Source: JAWXCE01 sp033764775 (GTDB lineage Bacteria > Pseudomonadota > Alphaproteobacteria > Rhizobiales > Rhodomicrobiaceae). Taken from it: a stretch of 64,000 bases of DNA. Positions 8,338-17,659 of this stretch are shown here, in pieces; position 1 is the stretch's first letter; every line of letters starts with the position of its first letter. The notes beneath the pieces were generated by a model. The model did not search any database and was not told the origin of the DNA. It was given only the letters and a program-made list of their open reading frames with translations. A program made the translations under genes and the position numbers. Where the stretch lies: the NCBI GenBank assembly GCA_033764775.1, contig JANRIQ010000023.1, forward strand, positions 170,216 through 234,215. Reading direction: 5' to 3'.

Positions 8338-9440
8338 GGTCGCTCGGCGAAGGCATTCAGGCGGGTGGCGAACTGGCGGGCGCAGGCGGTCACATCCGGC
8401 GCGGCGAGAAGCGCGCCGCCGATGAGGATCATCGCGTCGCGTCCGAAAAACTCAACAATCTCGTCCAGTCGCTCAAGCGTGACGCCGCCGGCGGGCGCGG
8501 GCAGCGCGGGCGATACGCCGGGCCACGAGCTGCGGGCCGCGGCGGCGATCTCCGCGCATGTCTGCGCCGAATAGCCGAACCGACCGCCAAATGTCGGGAA
8601 AATGACCGCGCTCGCGCCGAACAGCCGGAACAGCTTGCCGATGAGCAGCGGCGCGGCGATGCGTTGCGCGCCGCCCATGGCGGGATGGGCTATCAGCGCC
8701 ATGTGGGGGAACTCGATGGCGAGGGCGCGAAACGCCGGGAGCCCTGAGATCATCGGCGCGATGAGCGCGGCGCTCAGGCCTTCGTCGGCGGCGAGCCGGA
8801 GCTGCGCGCGCATGCGGTCGAGATCGCCGGTGACGCTCGGAGCATAAAGGGTAGATCCGCCCGTCTCGGCGTTGGCGGTCCGCACAGCCGCGGCGCAGGC
8901 GGCGACGCGCTCCGCGAACGGGCTGAAGGCTTGATCGGCAAGACCGTGATCGTCTTTGATGACGTCGACGCCCCCCAGCGCCAAGCGGCCGGCCAGTTGC
9001 GCAAGCGCGGCGACGCTCAAGCCTTGCGGCTTCAGCGCGGCGCAAGACATCGGCCGCCCCGTCGCGCCGGCGCGCGCCTTGCGCGTCGCCATATCCACGC
9101 GCGGTCCGCCGAAGCGCGCGGCGAGCGGCCCGGGCAGATCGGCGTTCTCCAGGGTCACGTCGTCGTGGAGCGAGGAGTTGCCGAACAGCACGTTCATGAG
9201 CTGGCCTGCGTCGCCGTCCACCGTTTCGGCCGAGAGAGACACGGTTACGCGGAAAGCGTCGCCGCGATCCTCGATGGCCTCGACGCGCCCGACGATGTCG
9301 GACAGCACCCGGCTGTCCGCGATCGCTTCGAGCGGCATCTCGACGCTTTGCTCGACCGCGATGGCGCGCGCCCTAGCCGCGATCTCCGCGGCGGGCGCGG
9401 CGATGCGGTAATGGGCGAGGATGCGGTCGGAGTCGGGCAT
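8334..9440 (-). CDS. RuBisCO-like protein (form IV)
   Basis: A 368-residue member of the RuBisCO large-chain superfamily. Recognisable blocks are ALKPQGLS (Lys137, matching the catalytic Lys175 of plant RuBisCO), GGVDVIKDDHG (Lys162, Asp163, Asp164, but His165 in place of Glu), LIAHPAMGG (His252 followed by Pro instead of Arg), PAPAGGV (Ala in place of the phosphate-binding Ser) and LIGGALL. The loop-6 lysine is not obvious. These substitutions rule out carboxylation and place it among the form IV proteins, which act on related enolates such as methylthioribulose phosphate. No small subunit or Calvin-cycle gene is near. The exact reaction is unknown. Confidence 0.9.
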   Translation of the reverse strand: MPDSDRILAHYRIAAPAAEIAARARAIAVEQSVEMPLEAIADSRVLSDIVGRVEAIEDRGDAFRVTVSLSAETVDGDAGQLMNVLFGNSSLHDDVTLENADLPGPLAARFGGPRVDMATRKARAGATGRPMSCAALKPQGLSVAALAQLAGRLALGGVDVIKDDHGLADQAFSPFAERVAACAAAVRTANAETGGSTLYAPSVTGDLDRMRAQLRLAADEGLSAALIAPMISGLPAFRALAIEFPHMALIAHPAMGGAQRIAAPLLIGKLFRLFGASAVIFPTFGGRFGYSAQTCAEIAAAARSSWPGVSPALPAPAGGVTLERLDEIVEFFGRDAMILIGGALLAAPDVTACARQFATRLNAFAERP

Positions 9441-9494
9441 GGCGTCAAGGTAAGAGCGGCCGCCGGGCCGCGCCAGTGCAATTCGCGGGGTTTT

Positions 9495-12134
9495 TCACTC
9501 GGCGGATGCGGCGGCTCGTCCGAGCGGCGGCGGATCCGCAATGGCCCGGATGACCTTGGATTGCGCGCACCGGTTCTGATTGAGGATGCGCGCCAGGCCG
9601 GGGAGTTTGGCGAGCGCGGGGTTGGCCTCGCCGCCTTGCGACTTTTTCTGCTCATCCAGGAATTCATCGAGCGAAAGCAGACGTTTACGCAGAAGTTTGG
9701 CCGACGGGCATTCGACCGAATGGCCGATCTGCGCGCCGATGCCCGTGCGTGTGTGCTCGGCGAACTGCCACCCCAGCGGCATGGGGAACAGGTCGTGCAG
9801 CAACTCCAGCAGCTCAACCTGCTTCACGCTGGCGAGCGCGCGGTCGATGGCGATGCGGCCTCGCTGGGTGCGCGTGTTGTACAGGCCGAGCAGCGGCGAC
9901 AAGGTCTCGTGGAACCCGCCGGCGCCGATGTCCTCCTCGTACTCCTCGTTCAGAACCAGAAGCCGAAACTCGATATTTTCGTATTGCGCAATGTCGGCGG
10001 GCGCGCCGGAGCCGCGGATCAGCGTCTCCGCGTTGTCCTTGTAAAAGGTGAGGTCGCGGATGACGCCGAGCGCGGAGTCGACGCCGGAGTTCTCGAAGTA
10101 ACCGCCGTCCCCAAAGCGATGAATGACCTCGCGGCGCTCGTTGGTTTGCTTGTCGCGCTCGTTCCGGCGCAGGGACGCGGGCGACATCACCACGGGGAAG
10201 CGCGCGCTCAGGCCGAGCGCCGTGCTGAGACGCATGTCCTGCCCGCGCATGAAATACGGGTAGACCGAGTTGATCGCACCGTTGTTGCGATAGACTTGCA
10301 GCGCCCGATCGGTGGTGAATGGCGCAACCAGCATCGGCTTGCCGGTGTTCACATGCGTGACGTTCAGCATCAGCATCGGCGCCTGGCCGTCAGGGCGCCA
10401 CTGGTCGAGAAACGGCTCGCGCAGCGGGTTGTAATCCAGATCAGGGTCGCGCCAGTCGCGCTTCATAGCGCTCCACTGGCTCTCGAGCGCCGCCTCGAAG
10501 CCCCGCGAGCGATCGAGATGCTCCGATACGCCTGGCGTCGCGAATGGGAAAACGCGCTGCGGCAGGTCGGCGAACAGGGCGGAGGCCGCCAGCGGGGCCA
10601 GCAGATCGCCGGCGAAGTAGCTCTTCACGCGCTGTTCCAGTGGGCCGGCGTCGGGCGTGGGCGCCGGATCGCCCGACCCGGCGCGGAAACCCATGCGGCC
10701 TTCGCGCTCCTCGGCGAACTCAGGATAAGGGCACGTCGCATAGCTGGCGTCGTAATCTTTCGCCACCTGATTGACGAGCGAAGCGAAGACGCCGGCGCCG
10801 ACCGCGCCGCCGGAGACCCCGCTCACCGCGAACACATGATGCCGCATGGCGGGGCAACGGTCGTAGATGCGGGCGAGCGTCATCGCGGTGAAATAGGCTG
10901 AGTAGAGGCCGCCGCCCTGGGCCGCGACGATGTAGACAGGGTAAGGTTCCCCGGCTCCGCCATCCGCCTGACGCGGCGGAAACATGGCGCGCCGGTGCGG
11001 CGGGCGGTTGTCGAACCAGTCGAAAAACGCCACAGGCAGCGGCCGCGCGTTTGGATGCCGCCGTTCCGCCGCCTCGGTGCGCTCCGCCCGGTCTGGCCTT
11101 GGCGCATCGGCGCCGCCCACCTCTTTCCGGCTCAGCAGGCGCAAATCGTGGTTGTCGTTCCAGTTGTAGGCTGAGGCGATGAGGGCGAGCGCCACAATGC
11201 CGGTCAGCGCTGGCACTCCATTCACGTCGTTCAGCCGCGTGAGTACGGCGAGGAAAACCAACAGGCAGATGAAGAACAGGTTAATAATGAGAATGACGCC
11301 GACTGTTCTCGCTACGGCGGGCACGTCGAGGGCGGGGAACGCGGATTGCGCCGCCGCCGCCGCCAGACACGCCGTGAACAGCGCCGCGAAAGCCCACGCG
11401 GACGAGGTCTTCACCAGCCGGACGGTTTTGACGATGCTGTAATTGGCGCGCCAGAACACAAACAGAGCGAAGGCCAGCGTCAACGCCCCGGTGACGATGA
11501 AACTGTTCGAGAGGAGCGCGATCACCTCTTCCGTGTCGTCGGATTTGTCCAGAACGGACCCAAGCAGCGCCTTGATGTCGCGCTCCCGATCGTTCGATTC
11601 GCGCAGCAGCGTTTTGCCCAGGTTTTCGACGGCCTGGCGCGTGGTCGCTCGCGTCGCCTCCACCTCCGTCGCGTCGCTCACGGGCGCGGCGGCGGTAATC
11701 TCCGGCAGGCTGAATGAGCGCTCCAGTTGGCTGCTATACGAGAGCAGGCTGAGCGTGCTGACGATGAGCGGCAGGCAGGCGATGACGGCGGGGGCGTTGC
11801 GCAGAATGCGGCCGCGCGGGCCCGGCTCGTTCACAGCCTCGGTGTGCTTGTCGAGGGAGTCGGCGAGACTGAGGTCGCGTCCGACCGCCCACACGGTGAG
11901 CGAGAAGGCGATGAGCGACACGATGGCGAGGATTGCCGTGACAGGATTGCCCTTTTGCAGGCCGGCTAAGACGATCGCATACAGTTCACGCGTCTGTTCG
12001 TGCTGCATGAGGGCGCTGAACAGCACCACGATGATGAGCGGCGCCCGCTGCAGCCATATCGACCGCGCCAGCTCGCTCAAATACGCCCGGAGCTTGCTTG
12101 CGGCGTGGCCGCTGTCCATGTGCGTCGCGGTCAT
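9495..12134 (-). CDS. Multi-pass membrane protein with patatin-like phospholipase domain
   Basis: An 879-residue protein. Residues 1 to about 390 hold roughly seven hydrophobic segments. The C-terminal half is patatin-like: an oxyanion-hole block AAQGGGLYSAY near residue 410, the nucleophile elbow GVSGGAVG near 438 (GxSxG), and the catalytic-aspartate block FGDGGYFENSG near 678. Patatins hydrolyse acyl esters of membrane lipids with a Ser-Asp dyad. The large membrane region suggests it works on membrane lipids in place. The ATG at 12132-12134 overlaps the stop of the upstream small secreted-protein gene. The C-terminal 60 residues are charged and may be disordered. The physiological role is not known. 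Confidence 0.8.
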   Translation of the reverse strand: MTATHMDSGHAASKLRAYLSELARSIWLQRAPLIIVVLFSALMQHEQTRELYAIVLAGLQKGNPVTAILAIVSLIAFSLTVWAVGRDLSLADSLDKHTEAVNEPGPRGRILRNAPAVIACLPLIVSTLSLLSYSSQLERSFSLPEITAAAPVSDATEVEATRATTRQAVENLGKTLLRESNDRERDIKALLGSVLDKSDDTEEVIALLSNSFIVTGALTLAFALFVFWRANYSIVKTVRLVKTSSAWAFAALFTACLAAAAAQSAFPALDVPAVARTVGVILIINLFFICLLVFLAVLTRLNDVNGVPALTGIVALALIASAYNWNDNHDLRLLSRKEVGGADAPRPDRAERTEAAERRHPNARPLPVAFFDWFDNRPPHRRAMFPPRQADGGAGEPYPVYIVAAQGGGLYSAYFTAMTLARIYDRCPAMRHHVFAVSGVSGGAVGAGVFASLVNQVAKDYDASYATCPYPEFAEEREGRMGFRAGSGDPAPTPDAGPLEQRVKSYFAGDLLAPLAASALFADLPQRVFPFATPGVSEHLDRSRGFEAALESQWSAMKRDWRDPDLDYNPLREPFLDQWRPDGQAPMLMLNVTHVNTGKPMLVAPFTTDRALQVYRNNGAINSVYPYFMRGQDMRLSTALGLSARFPVVMSPASLRRNERDKQTNERREVIHRFGDGGYFENSGVDSALGVIRDLTFYKDNAETLIRGSGAPADIAQYENIEFRLLVLNEEYEEDIGAGGFHETLSPLLGLYNTRTQRGRIAIDRALASVKQVELLELLHDLFPMPLGWQFAEHTRTGIGAQIGHSVECPSAKLLRKRLLSLDEFLDEQKKSQGGEANPALAKLPGLARILNQNRCAQSKVIRAIADPPPLGRAAASAE

Positions 12135-12520
12135 TGTCCCGCCTCCTGCCCGCGGCAGTTTTTGAGGCTTTCGACCTCCCGGATCAGATTGCGGTTCGTC
12201 CAATCTACGACGCGGTTGTAGCCGCGCTGCTCGTCGCATGTCTCGCCGGGCGGGGTCTGGCATATCCGGTTGACGAACTGGGAGTAAAAGGTCGGTCGGC
12301 AGAAACAGAAACCCTGATCGACCAGCACCCTGTGGCGCAGCACCGCCAGCGGCTCGCAGCCAAGCTTCAGCAGCCCTTCTTTATTAGCCACGCCGTTGCC
12401 GTCGATGACCACGACGCCGTCGAAGGTGATGTTGCGCAGCTTGTCTTGAGCGCTGGCGGGGCCGGAGAGGCACGCAAAAACTATGAGAAGCGGCGCGAGC
12501 ACGGAGAAACGCATGGCCAA
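12131..12520 (-). CDS. Small secreted cysteine-rich protein
   Basis: A 129-residue protein with a signal peptide (residues 1-24, cleavage after ASA). The mature part has five cysteines plus one near the end, suggesting disulfides in the periplasm. The block LAVLRHRVLVDQGFCF resembles YARHG-type domains, where a conserved arginine/glycine helix precedes an aromatic strand; this is a weak resemblance seen by eye. The gene overlaps the patatin-like gene by four bases (ATGA), so the two products are probably made together and may act together across the membrane. No firm function can be given. Confidence 0.7.
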   Translation of the reverse strand: MAMRFSVLAPLLIVFACLSGPASAQDKLRNITFDGVVVIDGNGVANKEGLLKLGCEPLAVLRHRVLVDQGFCFCRPTFYSQFVNRICQTPPGETCDEQRGYNRVVDWTNRNLIREVESLKNCRGQEAGQ

Positions 12521-12623
12521 CCTTCGACGATACTTGCGCGGACGCCGCCGCCACTGGTTACGGCGTTAGCAGATCGTCGAACGGGGCGCAATCAACCGGG
12601 ACGGGCGGGGCGCCGTTTTCCCG

Positions 12624-14189
12624 TCATGGCATGGGAAGAGCTTCCTGTTCGCGCAGGATTTTGTCGGTCGCCGCGTCCTGCTCGATCAGCTTCACGCGGT
12701 AACCCCAAAGCTGGGCGACGTAGCGCAGAGTGCGGTCGCAGTCGTTGCGGTCGAGCATAACGCCGTTGCGCACGCTGTGGGTGAGCGTGAGGCGGCGAGC
12801 GCCGCTTAAGTCGGCGTCGGTCACCTTGATGTCGGGATCGAGCGCCGAGACGTCGTATTGCGCGGCCAGCCGGGCGCGGATGCGTTTGTAGCCACGCTCG
12901 TCGTGGATGGCCTTCACCTCCACCGCGCGCTCGCCCGCCTCGTCGCGCAGGGCGAACAGGCGGAAGTCGCGGATGACCTTGGGGCTCAGAAACTGGAGGA
13001 TGAAGCTCTCGTCGCGATACTCCGCCCACGCCGCCTTGAGCACGTCGAGCGCGCCGCCGCGCCCGGCGATCTCCGGAAACCAGTCGTAATCCTCCTGCGT
13101 CGGCTCCTCGCAAATGCGCTGGATGTCTCGCATCATCGCGTAGCCGAGGGCGTACGGGTTCATGCCCGAGAAGCGGCGGTCGTCGAAGCTGGGCTGGGTC
13201 AGCACCGACGAGTGAACATGCAGGAACTCGAGCATTGCGCCCTCGTTCAACTGCCCCTTTTCGTGCATCCGGTGCAGGATTTGGTAATGCACGTAGGTGG
13301 CGCAGCCCTCGTTCATCATCTTGGTCTGGCGCTGCGGATAGAAGTATTGTGAGAGGATGCGTACGATGCGGATGATTTCGCGCTGCCAGCCCTCCAAACG
13401 GGGAGCGTATTTCTCAATGAAATACAGCAGGTTTTCCTCGGGAATGCCGAGCGCCTGCTGTTCCGCCCCATCGTCGCTCTCCAGACGCGTCTCGTCTATG
13501 GGCGCGCGGGGGACGGTGCGCCACAGGTCGTTGAACGTGGCCTCGGCGTGCGCGCGGCGCCGTTCCTGCCGCTCGGCGGCCTTTGTGGGGTTGAGCGCGC
13601 GCAGGCGTTTCGGCTGACGGCTAACGCCCTGACGCATCAGCGCGTGGGCCGCGTCCACGATGGCCTCGACCGCCTCGACGCCATAGCGCTCCTCGCATTT
13701 GGCGATGTAGTCCTTGGCGAACGACAGGTAGTCGATGATCGTGTCTGCGTTCGTCCACTGTAGGAACAGCGAGTTGTTCTTGAAGAAATGGTTATGCCCG
13801 AACGCCGCATGCGCGATGACGAGCGTTTGCATCAGCGCCGAGTTCTCCTCCATGACGTAGGAGATGCACGGGTTCGAATTGATGACCAGTTCGTAGGCCA
13901 ACGAACGCGCGCCGCGGCGATACTGGCTCGCCTCACGGGCGAAATGCTTGCCGAACGACCAGTGCCGGTACATCAGAGGCATGCCGGTCGAAGCGTAGGC
14001 GTCCAGCATCTGCTCGGATGTGATGACCTCGATTTGGTTCGGGTAAACGTCCAGATTGAGTTCGCCCGCGCCCACTTGCTCGACCGCGTCGTAAATATGC
14101 TTAAGCGTGTCGAAATCCCATTCAGCCCCGTCGAACAGGGGTTTCAGCGTTGGCCGCCCCGCTTTTGCCCTCGCCATTCGTGCGCTCAA
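12624..14189 (-). CDS. spoVR: SpoVR family protein
   Basis: A 521-residue SpoVR/YcgB family protein. The block from MPLMYRHWSFGKHF through NSNPCISYVMEEN and HAAFGHNHFFKNN is the diagnostic core. The family is named for a Bacillus spore-cortex protein, but in proteobacteria it is a stress-associated partner of the YeaG kinase and YeaH. The longest start is a TTG (14187-14189) that overlaps the yeaH stop and has GGAG five bases upstream. An ATG at 14175-14177 would give 517 residues. It is the last gene of the prkA-yeaH-spoVR operon, the conserved order of this module. Biochemical activity is unproven in the family. Confidence 0.93.
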   Translation of the reverse strand: MSARMARAKAGRPTLKPLFDGAEWDFDTLKHIYDAVEQVGAGELNLDVYPNQIEVITSEQMLDAYASTGMPLMYRHWSFGKHFAREASQYRRGARSLAYELVINSNPCISYVMEENSALMQTLVIAHAAFGHNHFFKNNSLFLQWTNADTIIDYLSFAKDYIAKCEERYGVEAVEAIVDAAHALMRQGVSRQPKRLRALNPTKAAERQERRRAHAEATFNDLWRTVPRAPIDETRLESDDGAEQQALGIPEENLLYFIEKYAPRLEGWQREIIRIVRILSQYFYPQRQTKMMNEGCATYVHYQILHRMHEKGQLNEGAMLEFLHVHSSVLTQPSFDDRRFSGMNPYALGYAMMRDIQRICEEPTQEDYDWFPEIAGRGGALDVLKAAWAEYRDESFILQFLSPKVIRDFRLFALRDEAGERAVEVKAIHDERGYKRIRARLAAQYDVSALDPDIKVTDADLSGARRLTLTHSVRNGVMLDRNDCDRTLRYVAQLWGYRVKLIEQDAATDKILREQEALPMP

Positions 14190-15451
14190 GTCCTCTCCGC
14201 CGAAAACAAATCCCGGAATACGGGGTAGATTTCATCCACCGATGTGACACCGCGCATGGCGAAATGCGGGTGTCGCTCCACCAGTTCTTCATAGGCGTCC
14301 CACACGATGCTGCGCCCCGCGCTCGCGCCCACCTCAATATACGCAAAGTACTGGCAGAGCGGTACCACTTCCTCATCGAGCATCTCGATGCAGCGGTTCA
14401 TGTCGATGGACGCGTTGTCGCCGTCCGACGCCTGCGCCGCGTAGATGTTCCAATCGGAGGGCGGGTAGCGGTCCTTCACCACGCGCAGAATCTCCTCGAA
14501 CGCCGTCGAAATGATGGTGCCGCCCGTCTCCGTGCTGTGGAAGAAGGTGTTCTCGTCCACCTCGGCTGCGACGCTGGTGTGCCGGATGAAGACGATCTGC
14601 ACGTTCTGGTAGTGACGCGACAGGAACACGTAAAGCAGCATGAAAAACCGCTTCGCCAGGTCCTTGAGCGATTCCGACATGGAGGCGGACGTGTCCATAA
14701 GGCAGAACATGACGGCCTGCGTCGTCGGCTTGGGCACGCGCTCGAAGCGGTTGTATTGCAGGTCGAACGGGTCGACGAAGGCGATGGCGCTGCGCAGCCG
14801 TTTCAACCTGGCGACGCGCTCGCGCAGCAATTGAATGCGAGCGTCGTCGCGTGGGGTCGCGCTTTCGGCGGCGGCCAGTTCCTCTTCCGCCGTGCGGATG
14901 GCCTCGAGTTTGGGTCGGCGCAAAGCGATGCGGCGCGCGAAGCTGTTGCGGACGGTGCGCACGCGGTTGAGCTTGGAGGGCGGCCCGTCCGTCGTGTAGC
15001 CGGCCCGCGTCGGTTTTGGCGAGCGCACATCCTTCAGCTTGGCTTTGATGAGGTTCGGCAGCTTCAAGTCGTCGAAGAAAATGTCGAGGAACTCCTCGCG
15101 GCTGAGGGTGAAGACGAAATCGTCCTCTCCATCGCCGTCGGTCGCGCCCTCCTTGCCGCCGCGCCCTCCGCCCTGCGGCGGCTTAGGGATTTTATCGCCA
15201 GGCACATACTCATGGTTGCCGGGGAGCACGAAATCGCGCGCGCCCGTCTCCCCGCTCAAGCCGAAGGACGGCTCGGAGAGGCTTTTCGAGCGCACACGGA
15301 TTTTTTCGCTCGCCTCGATCTCGGAGATTTTGCGCTTGCGCAGCGCCTTGTTCACCGCGTTGCGGATTTCCTCCTTGGCGCGGCGAATGAAGCGCTGACG
15401 ATTGCCGAGGCTTTTCGACTTTGGGTTCAGGCGGCGGTCGATGATGTGCAT
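14186..15451 (-). CDS. yeaH: YeaH/YhbH family protein (DUF444)
   Basis: A 421-residue DUF444 protein. The N-terminus MHIIDRRLNPKSKSLGNRQR is the family hallmark, followed by a basic helical region and a glycine-rich linker (residues 85-110). The C-terminal half resembles a von Willebrand factor A fold with the metal-site-like DTSAS motif (CLMDTSASMSE), so it probably mediates protein-protein contacts. It sits between the PrkA kinase gene (12-base gap) and spoVR (4-base overlap). In enterobacteria this trio is induced by nitrogen starvation and entry to stationary phase. A direct role as scaffold or kinase partner is an inference. Confidence 0.93.
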   Translation of the reverse strand: MHIIDRRLNPKSKSLGNRQRFIRRAKEEIRNAVNKALRKRKISEIEASEKIRVRSKSLSEPSFGLSGETGARDFVLPGNHEYVPGDKIPKPPQGGGRGGKEGATDGDGEDDFVFTLSREEFLDIFFDDLKLPNLIKAKLKDVRSPKPTRAGYTTDGPPSKLNRVRTVRNSFARRIALRRPKLEAIRTAEEELAAAESATPRDDARIQLLRERVARLKRLRSAIAFVDPFDLQYNRFERVPKPTTQAVMFCLMDTSASMSESLKDLAKRFFMLLYVFLSRHYQNVQIVFIRHTSVAAEVDENTFFHSTETGGTIISTAFEEILRVVKDRYPPSDWNIYAAQASDGDNASIDMNRCIEMLDEEVVPLCQYFAYIEVGASAGRSIVWDAYEELVERHPHFAMRGVTSVDEIYPVFRDLFSAERT

Positions 15452-15463
15452 GGGCCGCCCGTC

Positions 15464-17410
15464 TTAAGCCGATTTGCGCACTCGCATGTACCAATCGACG
15501 AGGCGGCGCACCTGTTTGCGCGTGTAGCCGCGCGCCACCATGCGCTCCACGAACTCGCCGTGCTTTTTCTCCGTCTCGCCGTCCTTCTTGGCGCCGAAGC
15601 TGATCACGGGAAGCAGATCCTCCACCTGGGAGAACATGCGCCGCTCGATCACGTCGCGGATTTTTTCGTAGGACGTCCAGGCGGGGTTCTTGCCCGAGTT
15701 TTTCGCCCGCGCGCGGAGGGAGAATTTGACGACCTCGTAGCGGAAGTCCTTCGGATTGGCGATGCCGGCTGGCTTCTCGATCTTGGACAGCTCCTTGTCG
15801 AGCAGCGCCCGGTCCATGAGCTGACCGGTGTCGGGGTCTTTGAAGTCGTGGTCCTCGATCCAAGCGTCGGCGTAGGCCACGTAGCGGTCAAACAAGTTCT
15901 GCCCGTAGTCGCTATAGGACTCAAGGTACGCCTTCTGGATTTCATTGCCGATGAACTCGGCGTAGCGCGGAGCCAGCTCCTCCTTGATGAACTCCATGTA
16001 GCGGCTCTCGACCGCGTCAGGCAGTTGCTCGCGGTTGATCGCCTGCTCCAACACATACATCAGGTGGACAGGGTCGGCGCCAACCTCGGCCGTGTCGAAG
16101 TTGAAGGTTTCCGAGAGAACCTTGTAGGCGAAGCGGGTCGAGGCGCCCTCCATCCCCTCGGTGAGCCCGGCCGCGTCGCGATACTCCTGCACTGTTTTCG
16201 CCTGCGGGTCGGTGTCTTTCAGGCTCTCGCCGTCATAGACGCGCATTTTGGAGTAGAGGTTCGAGTTCTCGTGCTCCTTCAGGCGGGTGAGCACGGAGAA
16301 ACGCGCCAGCATCTCAAGCGTGCCGGGTGCGCACGGCGCCTGCATCACCTCGCTGCGGGAGAGCAGCTTTTCGTAAATCTGCCGCTCCTCGGTGACGCGC
16401 AGGCAGTACGGCACCTGCACCACGCAGATGCGGTCGAGGAAGGCCTCGTTGTTCTTGTTGGACTTGAAGCTCTGCCATTCGCTCTCGTTCGAGTGCGCGA
16501 TGATGACGCCCTGATAAGGCAGCGAGCCGACATTCTCCGTGCCCACATAGCTGCCCTCCTGCGTCGCGGTCAGCAGCGGGTGCAGCATCTTGATGGGCGC
16601 CTTGAACATCTCGACGAATTCGAGCAGCCCCTGCGTGGTGCGGTTCAGCCCGCCCGAATAGGAGTAGGCGTCCGCATCGTTCTTGCCGAAGAACTCCAGC
16701 TTGCGGATATCCACCTTGCCGACAAGGGCCGAGATGTCTTGGTTGTTCTCGTCGCCTGGCTCCGTCTTGGCCACGCACACTTGGCGCAGCCGCGACGGCA
16801 TGACTTTGACCACCGAGAATTTCGAGATGTCGCCGCCAAACTCGTCCAGCCGCTTCACCGCCCAAGGCGACATATGCCCCGTGAGGCGCCGGCGCGGGAT
16901 GCCGTATTTGTCCTCGAGCGCGCCGCCCATCGACGCCGGGTTGAACAGGGCGAGCGGGCTTTCGAACACTGGGCTGATCTCGTCGCCGGCTTTCAGCACG
17001 TAGACCGGCTGCAGCTCCATCAGCTCCTTCAGCCTTTCAGCAAGCGACGATTTGCCGCCGCCCACCGGCCCCAGAAGATAGAGGATCTGCTTACGCTCCT
17101 CCAGCCCCTGCGCCGCGTGGCGGAAGAAGCTGACGATGCGCTCGATCGTGTCCTCCAGGCCGAAAAAGTCCTCGAAGGTCGGATAAACCTTGATCGTCCG
17201 GTTCATGAAAATGCGGCCGAGACGGGCGTCGCGGGCCGTATCGATCAGCCTCGGCTCGCCGATGGCGGCCATCATCCGTTCGGCGGCGCCCGCATACATC
17301 ATCGGGTCTTCGCGGCAAGCTTCGAGATATTGCTTCAGGTCCATCTGAGCTTGCTTCTGCACGTCGTAGCTTTTCGCGTACAGGTCAAAAATTTCGTCTC
17401 TCGATGTCAT
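15464..17410 (-). CDS. prkA: PrkA-type serine protein kinase (YeaG)
   Basis: A 648-residue PrkA/YeaG protein. The N-terminal half is an AAA-type ATPase with Walker A GPVGGGKSS at about residues 114-122, after the conserved FFGLEDTIERIVSFF. The C-terminal half is the distinctive PrkA domain, with EELAPRYAEFIGNEIQ and DWYMRVRKSA. The family couples ATPase and serine kinase activity, and it is linked to stress and starvation adaptation. It is the first gene of the operon with yeaH and spoVR. The upstream region 17411-17659 holds its promoter, but I could not identify clear boxes; no EcfG-type GGAAC motif with the right spacing was seen. Confidence 0.95.
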   Translation of the reverse strand: MTSRDEIFDLYAKSYDVQKQAQMDLKQYLEACREDPMMYAGAAERMMAAIGEPRLIDTARDARLGRIFMNRTIKVYPTFEDFFGLEDTIERIVSFFRHAAQGLEERKQILYLLGPVGGGKSSLAERLKELMELQPVYVLKAGDEISPVFESPLALFNPASMGGALEDKYGIPRRRLTGHMSPWAVKRLDEFGGDISKFSVVKVMPSRLRQVCVAKTEPGDENNQDISALVGKVDIRKLEFFGKNDADAYSYSGGLNRTTQGLLEFVEMFKAPIKMLHPLLTATQEGSYVGTENVGSLPYQGVIIAHSNESEWQSFKSNKNNEAFLDRICVVQVPYCLRVTEERQIYEKLLSRSEVMQAPCAPGTLEMLARFSVLTRLKEHENSNLYSKMRVYDGESLKDTDPQAKTVQEYRDAAGLTEGMEGASTRFAYKVLSETFNFDTAEVGADPVHLMYVLEQAINREQLPDAVESRYMEFIKEELAPRYAEFIGNEIQKAYLESYSDYGQNLFDRYVAYADAWIEDHDFKDPDTGQLMDRALLDKELSKIEKPAGIANPKDFRYEVVKFSLRARAKNSGKNPAWTSYEKIRDVIERRMFSQVEDLLPVISFGAKKDGETEKKHGEFVERMVARGYTRKQVRRLVDWYMRVRKSA

Positions 17411-17659
17411 TCAGCGCTCGATCCCTTGTACAGCCTGGTGACTATAGATGTGGGGTCTCCTCACGTCGGCGCATAGGCCGATATCTCGTTCAGGTCGCGT
17501 ACGGCTCTTTCCACGCCTCTTATACGCATTGTAACCCCATCCCGTGTCGAAGCGTCATTAAATCTTGCTCACGGGCGCTTCCCGCCGACGGCGTTGCCGC
17601 AAATCCCGACACACTCCGGCGCAAAGCTTCGGCCCGCATCGATGAACGCCCCGTGAATG

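Noticed and set aside
8334..9440. Genuine carbon-fixing RuBisCO
   Set aside because: The Glu204-equivalent is His, the Arg295-equivalent is Pro, the phosphate-binding Ser is Ala, and no Calvin-cycle genes are present.
8931..10901. A 656-codon plus-strand frame across the RuBisCO-like and patatin genes
   Set aside because: It is antisense to clear protein families, with a composition typical of shadow frames.
14150..17476. A 1108-codon open frame on the plus strand opposite prkA and yeaH
   Set aside because: It is antisense to two well-recognised genes, is rich in Arg, Val, His and Leu, and has no family pattern. High GC makes such shadows long.
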